A DNA stretch of 64,000 nt from Pseudoips prasinana (GCA_951640165.1 OX621240.1:7080713-7144712), one strand, 5' to 3'; shown: positions 20,863 to 31,802, counted from the stretch's first letter. Notes: generated by a model not told the origin, from the sequence alone. Numbers and translations: made by a program.

Positions 20863-21109
20863 CCGTCACGGGACGCCTGGCAGATGTGAAACATCGACAT
20901 TATTTTTTAAAATTAATATCAAGGAAAGAACATATTTTGATATGAACTAAATATGTCATAATGATAAAATAAAATATTACGATTAATAATCGCACAGTCA
21001 ATTGTTTTGTTTCACAAAAAAAAAAAAAAACTTGGCGACGCATCGCTCCCCCAGAAATCTTTTTACGTGCGGCTATAGATGTTTCACATCAAAAAAAAAA
21101 TATAATAAT

Positions 21110-21395
21110 GTTCTCCTGGTCGAATTTCGGCCAGTCTCAATAGTGACTAGCCATCTGCGCGGAACATACTATATTGCACAAGTGTGTGCGCAAACACAGG
21201 GGCCATCTCTTTTCCATCACTCTCATAATCCAATGTGATGACTAGCGACATGTCCGGTGGCATGGGGGAGTAGATACCACCAGCATCCGGACGGCTGATA
21301 CTGAGAAATTTTGGATTTAAATCCAGGACCTCATTATATGGGATTGAACCCGTTACCGCTAGACCCATGAGGTGGTCAAGGAATTATAGTGCAGG
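21110..21395. repeat. Rep-4 copy
   Basis: GTCGAATTTCGGCCAGTCTC, GACTAGCCATCTGCGCGGAA and CACAAGTGTGTGCGCAAACA define Rep-4, also at 41700, 57180 and 62950. Near its end TGGGATTGAACCCG followed by ACCGCTAGACCCATGAGG is a reversed tRNA-like module. Confidence 0.7.
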
Positions 21396-21554
21396 GGTGT
21401 GTGTGCAAACAATACACTCTTCATTTTCCCATAATCCGATGGTAAGGCTATTTTACACTAATTGGTAGAGATCAGGAACGACAGCTTTATGTTTCGACTT
21501 CGATTCGTTCGTTTACAACTATCAGCTGCTACTAGGAGTGAGCCATAATAATCA

Positions 21555-21650
21555 CGCAAACACTTTATGGCCCGAGCCGGATTTTGAACCCCGGGGTCTC
21601 TTATCTGCGGATGAACACGCTACCCCTAGACCAATGAGGCAATCGGGTTA
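21555..21650 (-). repeat. reversed tRNA-like module, Rep-4 end
   Basis: GGCCCGAGCCGGATTTTGAA and CGCTACCCCTAGACCAATGA read, on the minus strand, as an A box (TTGGTCTAGGGG) and decayed B box. Not a functional tRNA. Confidence 0.55.
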
Positions 21651-21714
21651 TCTAAATAGTGCCAATTATAAAAAAGTAGAAGGCCAAGTATGAAAAGAAT
21701 CCTATAAAAATTCA

Positions 21715-22300
21715 AAAAAAATCAAAATTCAAAAAGTCATTTATTCCGTTAAAATATTACATTTGTGTGGAATCGTCAATTTTTTTATCCTACCGTGCAG
21801 TGCATGACGTGGCAGCTACTGAAAAACACTGCCAGAAAACTCAGTAGGAATCCTTTTTTAAAATATTTATTTCTTACATAAAGTTACATTGTATTTAAAT
21901 GTGTTAATTTAGAGCGACTCAATCCCAAGCTGTTTTGTGACTTAAATAATCAGAAGTTTTGTAGTAAGCCCTGCTACACAATTTGGCTTTTATAATTATT
22001 ATTCTTTTAAACTTATTCATACACATTTCTCGGATATCACTGGGAAGTTTGTTATAGAATCTTATACATTGCCCCATAAAAGAGTTACTTACTTAGTGGA
22101 GACGGGTGGTATGTAACACAAAGTTATGCTTATATCTAGTATTTATATTATGAGTATCACTCCTTTTACAGAAGGAGTCTTTATATTTATGCATATAAAT
22201 TAGATTCTATTCACAGAAACTAGATGTTTCCTTTATGGTGATTGGATTAAGCCAGATAATAGAATGATGATTTTTTACGAGTTTTTTGAGTGGTTGACAT
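21715..22300 (-). mobile_element. LINE L-b 3' end
   Basis: Reversed LINE end: a TCATTTATTCCGTTAAAA tail side, CAGTGCATGACGTGGCAGCT and AACACTGCCAGAAAACTCAG in the UTR, then the coding remnant. Sister pieces: 41390(+), 53189(-), 55925(+), 61755(-). Confidence 0.8.
21919..22209 (-). pseudogene. LINE L-b C-terminal coding remnant, one stop
   Basis: Decoded from the complement: NLIYMHKYKDSFCKRSD, NTRYKHNFVLHTTRLH, an in-frame TAA, VSNSFMG, then RFYNKLPSDIREM and a C-terminus SRAYYKTSDYLSHKTAWD with stop at 21919-21921. A 3-base insertion adds an extra Ile relative to 53189-53640. This is the region after the RT domain in a CR1/Jockey-like LINE; non-functional. Confidence 0.78.
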
Positions 22301-22626
22301 ATTAGAAAAATAATTTAGATAGAGAGACAAATAAACATTAAATGTCATGTTATAAGACAATTATAATAGCTGGTTATGCCTTCTATAGTTTATGAGCTGT
22401 TAAGAGTCGATAACGTTTAGCTGCGCCCGACCCACACCTGACTTGACGGCGTGTTAAATGACTTGGAACCTTACATAGTGCGGAATTCTATATGCATTTA
22501 GCAGTTTTTAATAGACGAGTATGTTTTTATTCATGTAAGCCCCTTATTCTCATTATTGTCATGTGGCAAAGTAAAGGTTACCTCAATATAGACATAACCA
22601 TCCAGACAAGATGTAGTAAAATATAT
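22301..22626. other. unassigned sequence
   Basis: No gene; CTGCGCCCGACCCACACC near 22420 is an isolated GC-richer patch. Confidence 0.4.
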
Positions 22627-22880
22627 GACGGTCACCGTAGCCTAGTTGGTAGTGCTCCTGTCTACGAAGCTGGTGGTCCTGGGTTCGAATCCCGGTAAGT
22701 GCAAATATTTGTGTGATGAGCACGAATATTAGTTTCTGAGTCATGGATGTTTTCTATGTATTTAAGTATTTATCTATCTATATAAGTATGTATATCGTCG
22801 CCTGGTACCCATAGTACAAGCTTTGCTTAGTTTGGGGCTAGGATGATCTGTGTGACATTGTCCCTAGATTATTTATTTAA
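22627..22880 (+). mobile_element. SINE-A, near full length
   Basis: tRNA-like head GACGGTCACCGTAGCCTAGT with A box TAGCCTAGTTGGTAG and B box GGTTCGAATCCCGG (about 22681). Body GATGAGCACGAATATTAG, then 3' module CCCATAGTACAAGCTTTGCT ending CCTAGATTATT. The anticodon-loop position reads CTACGAA in sister copies, suggesting a tRNA-Arg(ACG) origin (inference). Confidence 0.88.
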
Positions 22881-22989
22881 GTATTTATATCTAAAACTAT
22901 AAATATTTACAGTTCGTATTTAGAAACCCAACCCCCTGATAATAATTTCAAGAGATTTGCTATTTAACTAAACTATAATTATTTTTCTG

Positions 22990-23110
22990 AAGTGCGTAAG
23001 GGATGTTCGTAGATGCGCATGTAGATTGCTTTTACGCAACTATGCGCAAAAGGTGTGCTTCCCTGGGGCGCAGGGTGTGGGGTAGCCCCAAAAGCTTAAG
23101 CATGGGTGCC
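22990..23110 (+). pseudogene. LINE L-d C-terminal fragment
   Basis: The frame VDAHVDCFYATMRKRCASLG then RRVWGSPKSLSM matches the fuller copy at 25193-25382 (MRKRCASIMNRVRGSPNSI). It is cut by a SINE-B about 15 bp later. Confidence 0.65.
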
Positions 23111-23124
23111 AGTCCACTGGACTG

Positions 23125-23600
23125 TAATAATAATATATCCTGGGACATTATTTACACACGGTCATCTGATCCCAAACTTAGCAGAACTTGAACTATGGAA
23201 ACCAGATAATATAAAATATATTTTTATACTATTTTTCTTTTGTAAATACATACTTATATAGATAACTAGCGGCCCGGTACGTGCTTCGCTACGTATGAGG
23301 TATAGTAATAAAAAATAAATATTAAGTTAATTTATTCAAATGAAAAAATATTTTAATTTGCCAAAAGATGTTGATTTTACACTTTTTCAAGACTTTTTTT
23401 AAATTTTCTCTACGTACCAACCTTCCCTGGACTTCCACGAATAATTCAAGACCAAAATTAGCCAAATCGGTAAAAGGGTTGTTGAGTTACAACTTTACAA
23501 CGAAAAGTGGCATTGATTTTTATATATATATTACGCCCAGACTCAGGACAAACAGACATGTTCATGCACACAAATATTTGTCCCGGGTGGGAATCGAACC
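23125..23600 (-). mobile_element. SINE-B interrupted by a Helitron
   Basis: Reversed SINE-B in two parts: 23125-23265 (tail, TCTGATCCCAAACTTAGCAG, TACATACTTATATAGATAA) and 23529-23600 (TTACGCCCAGACTCAGGACA, ACATGTTCATGCACACAAAT, reversed B box GGAATCGAACC). The gap holds Helitron H2. The A-box end is missing. Confidence 0.85.
23266..23528 (-). mobile_element. Helitron H2 nested in SINE-B
   Basis: CTAGCGGCCCGGTACGTG at the left, conserved ACTTCCACGAATAATTCAAG inside, ending in TTTTATATATATA where the SINE resumes. The insertion lies between A and T of the SINE; the reversed 5' TC terminus (GA) is lost. Confidence 0.85.
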
Positions 23601-23705
23601 GTTGAACAGCCGGGTGACCACTTCTACTATTCATGTTCAGACTATTTAAATGCATGCGCATTTTATAGTCTATGTGAATAAAAACCGATTCAAGTTTATT
23701 TACTA

Positions 23706-24014
23706 CTAGCTGTGCCCGCGACTTCGTCCGCGTGTTAATTAGTTTATTTTGTTTTTTTTCAAATAAAAAGATTTTTCTGAAATAAAAGTAGCCTAAGTTA
23801 CTCCTTATTACATCAGCTACCTGCCAATAAAAGTCCCATCAAAATCGGTCCAGCCATTTCAGAGATTAGCCGGAACAAACAGACAGACAGACAGACAAAA
23901 TTGTAAAAAAAAATATTTTGGAGTATGTACCGTATACATATTCATATACATGTAGTAAAATTCGGTTATTTCAATATTACAAACAGACACTTCAATTTTA
24001 TTTATTTGTATAGA
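23706..24014 (-). mobile_element. Helitron, CGACTTCGTCCGCG type
   Basis: Begins CTAGCTGTGCCCGCGACTTC with hairpin GCGACTTCGTCCGC and ends TTTGTATAGA followed by T. The interior differs from H1 (AATCGGTCCAGCCATTTCAG, CAGACAGACAGACAG), so it is a separate subfamily. Confidence 0.85.
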
Positions 24015-24214
24015 TACTATAGTATATCTACTATTACTGTCAAGTTACTATGAATACTCGATAGCATACAGTGTGTGGTGGCCATACGGATCGCGCAAGG
24101 ATACCGTACTCAACCTCCGTATTCAATCTCGTGGCGTTAGATGACCTGTGTTTTCACCGATATCCGCGTGCGCCGGGAGAACGCTCCTTAATTGTTAAAT
24201 AAATAAATAAATGA

Positions 24215-24507
24215 TAAAATAAATAAAAAAGGTTTTTATTCACGTAGACTTTACAAATTCGCTTGTAAATAGTGAGAACATGTTTGTAGTAATATAGTTG
24301 TATACATTAGATATTATTTCTAGTAACATAGATATTTAGGTACATATTGTATGAAAACATTTATAAAATTTATTTTATTATAGCAATGATATTTAGCTAG
24401 CTCGTATCAAGTTATTGTCAAGAGATTATGTTTAATTATCTAGTTTAAGTCTAATATTTTTACTACATATTGTCAATGGTTCTGTCTATATTAAAGGTAT
24501 TATTATT
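24215..24507 (+). repeat. Rep-3, longest plus-strand copy
   Basis: From AAAAAAGGTTTTTATTCACG through GATATTTAGGTACATATTG to TTCTGTCTATATTAAAGGTA. In the opposite sense it ends with GTGAATAAAAACC and A/T-rich DNA, resembling a polyadenylated LINE 3' end. No coding. Confidence 0.78.
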
Positions 24508-24905
24508 ATGACGGACCTTGTGTTAATAACGACGGTCGCGCTTTAATGCTACCACCGGATCCAATGCGCCCCAACTGAGAAGACCCAGCGAAACAAACTC
24601 AGTGGGTTCATCTACTACCGGTTTCAACACGACCCAGTTGAGACGGTCCGGCGAAACATACTCAAGCGGGCATGAACACGGGATTTGGTCCAATGAGAGT
24701 AATTATTTAGTAGGCAAACACAATATATGCTTAAAATAACATGTTCCAGGCATTGCATTGGGGCGGTGTCGGTAGTTGGTAGTCCAACTCCCCTTTCGGG
24801 ACTGCGGCGGCAATCAGCGAAGTGAAAGAGAAGAGAAGTTGTCAACCTGCTGAGTAGGGGCGGCTGCTATTAAAGGGGTGGTTGGCCTTGTCATTACATG
24901 TCAAA
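24508..24905 (+). repeat. GC-richer repeat with internal direct duplication
   Basis: Two diverged segments of about 60 bp share the order of phrases: CCCCAACTGAGAAGACCCAG / GCGAAACAAACTCAGTGGG near 24568 and CCCAGTTGAGACGGTCCGG / CGAAACATACTCAAGCGGG near 24632. Probably an old LINE or SINE-like repeat; not otherwise seen in the window. Confidence 0.5.
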
Positions 24906-24906
24906 T

Positions 24907-25110
24907 GACTGTCCGTGTGGCGCAGTAGCTAAGGCAGTCGCCTCGCCGCTTGTTGTAGCGGGTTCGAGTCCCGCGCTGGGCAACTATTTGTGTGACCCAT
25001 AAACAGTTGTTCTGAGTCTGGATCTAATTCATGTCCATCTATTATGTGTTTTTAAAGTACCCCACGACATAGGGATTATATTCCCTAGAGAGAGCGTAGT
25101 CTTTTAAAAA
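24907..25110 (+). mobile_element. SINE-C, near full length
   Basis: A box GTGTGGCGCAGTAGCTAAGG, B box GGTTCGAGTCCCGC (about 24961), body CAACTATTTGTGTGACCCAT, TCTATTATGTGTTTTTAAAG, 3' end CGTAGTCTTTTAAAAAAATT. Confidence 0.88.
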
Positions 25111-25192
25111 AATTGCATAAATACGGCTGTTTAACATATTAGGACAAAATTTTGTATTCTGTAACATTACTGTGCCCTATAATGTCTCATTA

Positions 25193-25500
25193 CACGTATA
25201 TATATGAAGCACACACGGATGGATTCCACGCCATCATGCGTAAGCGATGCGCCTCTATTATGAACAGGGTACGAGGCAGTCCCAATAGCATATTAAACAC
25301 GATCGTGGACCGGTGGGACAGCCCAATACTGGAACATTGGATGCGCAAACATACCCCAATGGGGTGTTTTTTGAATGTTTAGCTTTAAGGTATAAGCTTT
25401 AAGTAACTAACAATAGTGTTTAAGTTCATAAATTATTTACTAACAAATATGGATTTTTAATTATCTGAAAATAAATTATTATTATTATTGTTATTGTTCG
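25193..25500 (+). pseudogene. LINE L-d C-terminus and 3' end
   Basis: Plus-strand frame to TAG at 25380-25382 reads EAHTDGFHAIMRKRCASIMN, RVRGSPNSILNTIVDRW, then DSPILEHWMRKH. This is a non-LTR retrotransposon C-terminus. The UTR ends with AATAAATTATTATTATTATT near 25470-25490. The 5' side is truncated. Confidence 0.68.
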
Positions 25501-25594
25501 ACAATCAAATAGTTTGACAAACTAATTAATTGCTTGAGTATAAAATTTACATTTCTTTTTTCAAAATTATATAAAGTTAAAAGTAGTAGATTGG

Positions 25595-25790
25595 CTTCAC
25601 GTGTGACGCAGGGGTTAAGACCATCAATTCGCCAATTCCAAGTGTCATGGGGTAAATTCCCCCACTCAAGTAGTTGTTCTGGATCGTGGTTTACTTTATG
25701 TCCGTCAATTATATGTTTGTAAAGTATCCCGCGACACTGGGATAGATTTTCCTGGTACCGCTTTCACTAGGGAATAATTAAACACTGCAT
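25595..25790 (+). mobile_element. SINE-C, decayed
   Basis: CACGTGTGACGCAGGGGTTAAG is the A-box region; the B box is destroyed. Body recognisable from AGTAGTTGTTCTGGATCG, TCAATTATATGTTTGTAAAG and TATCCCGCGACACTGGGAT. Confidence 0.72.
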
Positions 25791-25839
25791 CTGTTTTAAA
25801 ACTATATAATAAAATTCTACTTTATTGTACCTATTATAT

Positions 25840-26750
25840 TTTAAGCATATAAAAAGATTATTTCGTTTTGATGGTACGATAATTGGATAAAATAACATTT
25901 TTTTAAATAAATACCTTATTATTTTCACCTGAAGATGGTACAGGTAAGAGAAAGGCTAAAAAAAGGCACAGTGTGAGTCGGACTCGCACACGAAGGGTTC
26001 CGTACTATAATAAATAAAACGGCAAAAAATCACATTTGATGATTGTTGTTATAGTGCAACAGATATACGTCATCTGTGAAAATTTACCAATTGTCTAACT
26101 ATCACGGTGCATGAGATACAGCCTAGTGACAGATGGACTGACAGATAGACAGTGGAATCTTAGTTATAAGGTCCCGTTGTACCCTTTGCGTACGGAACCC
26201 TAATACTTGTAACTGTCTTTTAACCGTAAATCTATTTTAAGCTTATAAGAAACTTAATTTATTTTGGGGATTTCTAATAAAATGAAATTAGATTACTAAG
26301 ACATTATTTTCACGTGACCATGGCAATGGCGAGAACAAGACTAATTTTGTAACTATTATGTGTAATAAGTTTGCAAAAACTTTAATCTATTTTGGTTTTT
26401 GTGATCAAATGAAACAAAATTTCAGAATATAACAACTTTTAACAGGTAAGATATTGCTGTCACCTGTCTATGGAAAAGTAGAATGGGAGAACTACTCCTT
26501 TTTATAACTGTAAGTGAATCTATTTTTATGATTTCTAAAATATCCTTCCTTTTCGGTTTATGTGATCAATTGAAATAAAATTTAATTTCATAAAAAAATG
26601 TTAACATGAAAGTTATTATTTTCACCTAACTATTGCAAAGGCAAGTGACTTATTCTTATAACTGTACATTTATAAAAGATTATAAAAATATCAGCACGTT
26701 TTGGTTTGTGATCAAATTAAAGCAAATTAGAGATTAACTGACAACTGTTT
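25840..26750 (+). repeat. degenerate minisatellite, about 5 units of 150-190 bp
   Basis: Recurring ordered phrases: TTTTCACCTGA/TTTCACGTGACCATGG/TGTCACCTGTCTATGG/TTTCACCTAACTATTG, then TTATAACTGTAA, a TCTATTTT segment, and TTTGTGATCAAATGAAA near 26399, 26559 and 26706. The first full unit is split by a Rep-5 insertion (25950-26212). No coding. Confidence 0.62.
25950..26212 (+). mobile_element. Rep-5 copy inside the minisatellite
   Basis: Starts near CAGTGTGAGTCGGACTCGCA with AAGGGTTCCGTACTATAAT, ends GCGTACGGAACCCTAAT. GGTTCCGTA and TACGGAACC give short inverted ends. Same family as 27221-27660. Confidence 0.72.
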
Positions 26751-27220
26751 AACTACTATGATATTATTATTTATGTTTGTGCTAATATCATATTCTTTCT
26801 ATTATCTTTTTTTATTATATCAGGAAACAAGCATACTTTTTTTGTTTTCTTGCCCTACTTCAATGAATAATTTATTGTTGATAGACGGCGTGAGTCTCCA
26901 CTTGCTAGAAGATAGCGGGGACTCAAGCCGTCTACCAAATAAAACTACATAAAGCAACCCGTGCTAGGGAACACCCTTCTGAGGGTTAAAACCTCAGTTC
27001 AGGGCAGATACTTGAGAGAGTCATGAAGGTACGGGCCGCTCATCCTATTAAGGATTAAAGGAGGTATTTCAGTTCAAAACACTTGCAATTTAGTTTGAGG
27101 TAAAAAACTTGTTTGTCCTTTGAATGGGCAAATCATGGGGGTGAGGGGACTGAAAGTCATTTAAAACAATTAGGCATTTTAAATAAACACCTTACCAATA
27201 AACAAACATACATAATTAAA
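26751..27220. other. unassigned sequence with one hairpin
   Basis: TAGACGGCGTGAGTCTCC (26882) and GGGACTCAAGCCGTCTA (26919) pair as a hairpin. A hydrophobic 64-codon frame at 26758-26952 crosses it and lacks family features. GAACACCCTTCTGAGGGTT near 26969 is another small hairpin. Confidence 0.5.
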
Positions 27221-27660
27221 AACCGGCCAAGTGCGAGTCGGACTCGCACGTGAACGGTTCCGTAGCAACAAGTATTTCTGTTGATTAAAAGAAAGCAAAT
27301 TGCGGTTAATGACGTATTAAAAAAAAACTGCTTGCTAGATCTCGTTCAAACTGATTTTTGTTGTTAGTTTCCATGGTAATATACATCATATATGTTTTTT
27401 AGATTTATCATTCTCTTACAAAAATAAAAAAAAATTGAGTTTCATTTATATGTCGACCCCCAAAATTATTGTTCTTTTTCTATTTTTGTGTAAAAATCTT
27501 AATGCGGTTCGCAGAATTCATCTACTAACCAAGTTTCAGCAGTACAGCTCTTATAGTTACGGAAAAAAGTGGCTGTGACATACGGATGGACAGACAGACA
27601 GACAGACATGACGAATTTATAAGGGTTCCGTTTTTTACCAGTTGGCTACGGAACCCTAAA
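27221..27660 (+). mobile_element. Rep-5, longer copy
   Basis: Opens AACCGGCCAAGTGCGAGTCG, GACTCGCACGTGAACGG, TTCCGTAGC and closes GTTGGCTACGGAACCCTAAA with a GACAGACAGACAGACA tract before it. An abundant repeat type in Lepidoptera by its opening motif (recollection, not tested). No protein. Confidence 0.72.
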
Positions 27661-27689
27661 AAGTGGAATCCGCAAATTGCATCCAAAGT

Positions 27690-27895
27690 TTTTTTAAAAG
27701 ACGACGCCCTCACTAGGCAATTTAGTCCCTGGGTCGCGGGGTACTTTACAAACATATAATAGAAGGACACTAATTACATCCAGACTCAGAACAACTATTT
27801 ATGTATCACATAAATGGTTGTCCGGGGCCAGACTCAAACCCGCGACATGAAGCGGCGAGGCGACTGTCTTAGCCGCTTTGCCACACATGCAGCCA
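27690..27895 (-). mobile_element. SINE-C copy
   Basis: Reversed: AAAGACGACGCCCTCACTAG, TCGCGGGGTACTTTACAAAC, reversed B-box region CAGACTCAAACCCGCGACAT and reversed A box CCGCTTTGCCACAC. Confidence 0.84.
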
Positions 27896-28559
27896 CAAGT
27901 TCAAATGTAACAAAATTATGAGTGTAAATATAGGGTTGCTAGATCTGTACTATTGTATATCTTGGGGTATAATGGCATTTAGAAGTCCTCAAGTCACAAT
28001 TATTTCAATACTTCCTTTCGTAGAGATTGAACAAAACAGCATTAAAGCGACCTTCCAAAATTGAACTACTAACGTATTCAAAAGCCTAGTAAAAACATTT
28101 TACCAGTGCAGAGGAGTTAAGCGGCATAGTGCTACCAATTAAAAAAGAAGTTATTCATTGATAGTTAAAAAGTTTATTATTTGTACGAAGAGCCTTATAA
28201 AAGACTTCAACGCGCGTCGCGTTTTGTTAAAATAAACTTATGTATCGAAACAAAATACATCAATGCTTAACATTTTGCAATGGATATGAATATAATATAA
28301 ACCAATATTATAAAGGGCAAAGATATACAATAATTAGTGTGTAAATTTGTTTCTAATTGATAAACTCTAAAATTACTTAACTGATTTTAGAAATTCTTCC
28401 AGCTATAGATAACATTATTAACAAGTAACAGTGGCTGTGTTTTATTTTCAAAAATAGTTAGATTACTACAAAGAATATAACAATGGAACACAAGGTACGA
28501 AAATCTCACCTATAACCTATACTGCGAAGTCTATTGATGTTACATAAAACAACGATTTC
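27896..28559. other. unassigned sequence
   Basis: Contains TTATAAAAGACTTCAACGCG near 28194 (see the finding on this motif); otherwise nothing recognised. Confidence 0.45.
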
Positions 28560-28740
28560 ATTGCGCTGCCCGGATACAGCGGCTCCAGCGTCTCTCACAA
28601 GACAGTTGGTCTACCTTGCTTGAGACTATGCTGCGGCTTCCGGTTCATGTTCACCATTCTAGAACCTTTCTGCTCCAGCGGCCGTTACTTTATGTGCAAT
28701 ATGCTCCGCCCACTGCGCCTCCAGCTAAGTAATTCTGCGA
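28560..28740 (-). pseudogene. decayed RTE-type C-terminal fragment
   Basis: In complement the frame near 28730 reads LEAQWAEHIAHK and later WSR-like residues comparable to LRWQWAGHIARR of the copy at 16507; several stops follow. Old remnant. Confidence 0.5.
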
Positions 28741-29329
28741 TCTATACCAGTTACATAGGTTTGCTTTTGAATTGACACTTCTGATTCGATTTCTTAAAGA
28801 AACTCCAAGCCCTCTCCATCGCTCTTTGGGTGTCTTGAATGATAAGATTATGTACCACCAGATTTTCTTTCTTCCTTCTACCCCAGCGAAGGCGCGGTAG
28901 ATCATGATCTATAAATATATATTAACATAGACATTTAATGACAAATATTGTTTTGTTTTGTATGTTTTTTTTAAATGCCATATGGATGTAAGTTTACTGC
29001 TTATTGTCTAATAAAGAAGACATGCGGGGCAGTCTTAGGTAACTCTCGATAGAAGTGAAAACTATGTTTTACACTTTTAATCTTACTAATATGCTAAAAT
29101 AGGTCATGGGAAGTGTAATATGACGATGACGCGAGTGTCATGATTTATGTACAACCAAAAAATGCTCAACGCAACAAAAGAAGGTTTTATTTCAAAAAGA
29201 GAGTCAACGGAATGATTATTATTAATGTAGGGGATATATAATTATCATACTTATTCTTCTACTTGTTCTTCATGCCATTTCTATTTAGGTTCCCTTGCGT
29301 TAGCTACACAAATCTATATGGTACCAGTA
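28741..29329. other. unassigned sequence
   Basis: No gene or repeat identified. Confidence 0.45.
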
Positions 29330-29590
29330 AGCGACGACCACCGTAAATCAGTTGATGGTGAAACTAACTTCTGGTTCAAATGTTGCAATTGCATATTTGT
29401 GTTCACGAACATGTATATTTGTCTTGTTCTGTGAAACAAAAAAGTAAGCATTTTTATCTGTTGTCTAGGATCCATTGTATAAGCTTTGATTCATTTGGGC
29501 TAGGTGGCGCTGTGTGATATGTTGGATAAGTTAAGCCGGGATTGACGATTTCACGTTCTCGCCAAGTCACGGAGGCTAGTCCACCAGACC
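29330..29590 (+). mobile_element. decayed SINE-like copy plus Rep-1 scrap
   Basis: ATATTTGTGTTCACGAACAT, CCATTGTATAAGCTTTGATT and GGGCTAGGTGGCGCTGTGTG follow the SINE-A/B body and 3' module; GTTAAGCCGGGATTGACG to TCACGGAGGCT at 29531-29577 looks like a Rep-1 scrap. Confidence 0.55.
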
Positions 29591-29627
29591 CTGAAACAAA
29601 TAAAACAAACACACGGCAAAAAAGTTA

Positions 29628-29945
29628 TCTATACATATAATAAAATCTTAGGAAAGTCGAAACTGTACATTGAATATTTTTTTAAAAGGATACTTGGGGC
29701 ATGTTGTGGTCTACAATCGATATCGAAGGCAAAAATATAGTTTTTAGAATTTATGTCTGTTTGTCTGTCTGTATGTCCGGGCTAATCTCAAAAATAACTG
29801 CATGAATTTACGTCAAATTTTGCATGAATATTACTAAGAGGTCGGGTCAACATATAGGCTACATATTATCACGATATCACCTTCGGGGGAGGAGCTGTGA
29901 TAATTTATAAAGTTTAACGCGGGTGAAACCGCGGGGCACAGCTAG
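29628..29945 (+). mobile_element. Helitron H1, complete
   Basis: TCTATACATATAATAAAATC to GCGGGGCACAGCTAG, between A and T. Confidence 0.9.
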
Positions 29946-31000
29946 TAAATTATATTGTATTTTTCTGTATGTGTGCACATGTTTACAGAATGGTCTCACA
30001 TTATTGTTAACTGAACTTGCACCCTCCTGGGTGCAAAGGCCTATGATTAGATTAGATCATTTTGAATTTGTTGTAATTATTTCAGAGGTCATATTATAAA
30101 GTAAATTCTGTTTAAATAATGTTTCAAATTAATAAAATAAAAATAGTATCTCGATTCTTAAAATAAATATGATAAATTATTTATCTATACATATATTTAT
30201 ATATAAATATATATTCTTAATATATTTAGTTCTTATGTATTACTAACCAAAAATGTGTCATGGATACTTGAAAATAAAGGATTCATTATTATTATTAATA
30301 TAATAAATGAATGACTGTATGTCCTTTATACGATCATAAACTATGCATTTGATCATGTGATTATATTCAGCAAAGTGTTCCACAAGTGTTGTGTTGTAGT
30401 GTAACCAATCTTCGACAGATAGCGCCACTATCATTCCAATGAATTTCATATATTGCCGTAGCAACGCGCGCAGGGTACAGCTATTATCCGTATAAAAGAC
30501 ATCAACGCGTCGAAGTCTTGCGACACAATTAATTTATGAATGCATATAAAATATAAAATAGCGTCGCGTTGACATATTGATATCAAATCCATCAACATTT
30601 CGAAACCATAAGATTAATAATTATGGACAAACTTTTCCATATAAAAGACATTAACGCGCCTCCATTTATATGTTAAGTATCTATAAAAATATAAAACATT
30701 GTATTTTTTGACTTAAATAATGCCTCTTCAACACTAGAGAAATTAATCTCCTTATTGCGGCCTTTTCAAGTGTAGTGGCAACAACTACAGTATAAAACCT
30801 ACTTTCTACAAATTCGCTATGATAGTGACTGACGTTTAAAAAAGAAACATAACTTCAACATTAAGTCAGATGAAATAAAACAATTTTACATGTGAACTCG
30901 CTTCTGATTTTCTACTCCTTCTATTAGTAGTCTCACTAAATTGGTGACTCCTACTAAACAAGTATAATTTCTTTAAGAAGACAAGAATCAAACGAATCCC
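29946..31000. other. AT-rich sequence, no gene
   Basis: Contains two GTATAAAAGACATCAACGCG-like motifs (30491, 30642). A 68-codon minus frame at 30258-30464 has no recognisable features. Confidence 0.5.
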
Positions 31001-31150
31001 TGTCTCGCGGGGTATTTTAAAAACATAAAAGGACATCCAGACTCAGGACAACTATTAATGGGACACACAAATAGTTGTCCTATACGGGATTCGAACCCTG
31101 GACACGAAGTGGCGAGGCGACTGTCTTAACAAATGCACCACATTTATAGT
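31001..31150 (-). mobile_element. SINE-C copy, shortened
   Basis: CTGTCTCGCGGGGTATTTTA, ACACAAATAGTTGTCC, reversed B box GGGATTCGAACCC and AGTGGCGAGGCGACTGTC identify SINE-C; part of the middle is deleted. Confidence 0.82.
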
Positions 31151-31158
31151 TACACGTG

Positions 31159-31801
31159 CAGTATGTAAGTAAACTTTTAAGCTATTAGTTAGATCAATAG
31201 GTAAACCAGATAACTCATTATATAGATAATTATACCCAGACTGAGCTGCGGCGCTGAGGTAGAAGCGAGTTGACTACCTTTATCACTCCGCCACGTAATT
31301 AGTATATATCTCAGAAACTATCTTTCATAAACTACTTTTTCTTAAATTTAAACAAAGAATACTAAATAAAAATAGTAATACGCACTTTAAACTTACAACA
31401 CACTTATTTTTGCGTCGGAGATTATAAAGATAGCAACAGCATTGCATGTTTTCTTCTTAAGAAAAAAAGGAAAACATGCAATACAGTATGTAAGTAAATT
31501 TTTAAGCTATTAGTTAGATCAATAGGGAAACCAGATAACTCGTTATATAGATAATTATACCCAGACTCAGCTGCGGCGCTGAGGTAGATGCGAGTTGACT
31601 ACCTTTATCACTCCGCCACGTCATTAGTGTATATCTCAGAAACTATCTTTCATAGACTACTTTTTCTTAAATTTAAACAAAGAATACTAAATAAAAATAG
31701 TAATACGCACTTTAAACTTACAACACACTTATTTTTGCGTCGGAGATTATAAAGACAACATCATTGTTGCACATGTTTTCTTTTTAAGGAAAAAAAAAAC
31801 A
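31159..31801 (+). repeat. 325-bp tandem duplication (31159-31483, 31484-31801)
   Basis: CAGTATGTAAGTAAA starts both units (31159, 31484) and most of the unit is almost identical, for example GCTGCGGCGCTGAGGTAGA. Inside each unit is a decayed reversed SINE-B (AACCAGATAACTC, ATATAGATAATTATACCCAG). The junction contains a TTGCATGTTTTC/GAAAACATGCAA hairpin. Confidence 0.85.
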
Positions 31802-31802
31802 G

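Noticed and set aside
22492..22698. 68-codon frame ending GGPGFESR
   Set aside because: Its end is the translated SINE-A tRNA head; the same peptide appears at 58115-58315 for the same reason.
26758..26952. Hydrophobic 64-codon frame as a membrane peptide
   Set aside because: Crosses a hairpin, Ile/Leu/Phe from T-rich sequence, no start context; weaker than the 5304-5462 candidate.
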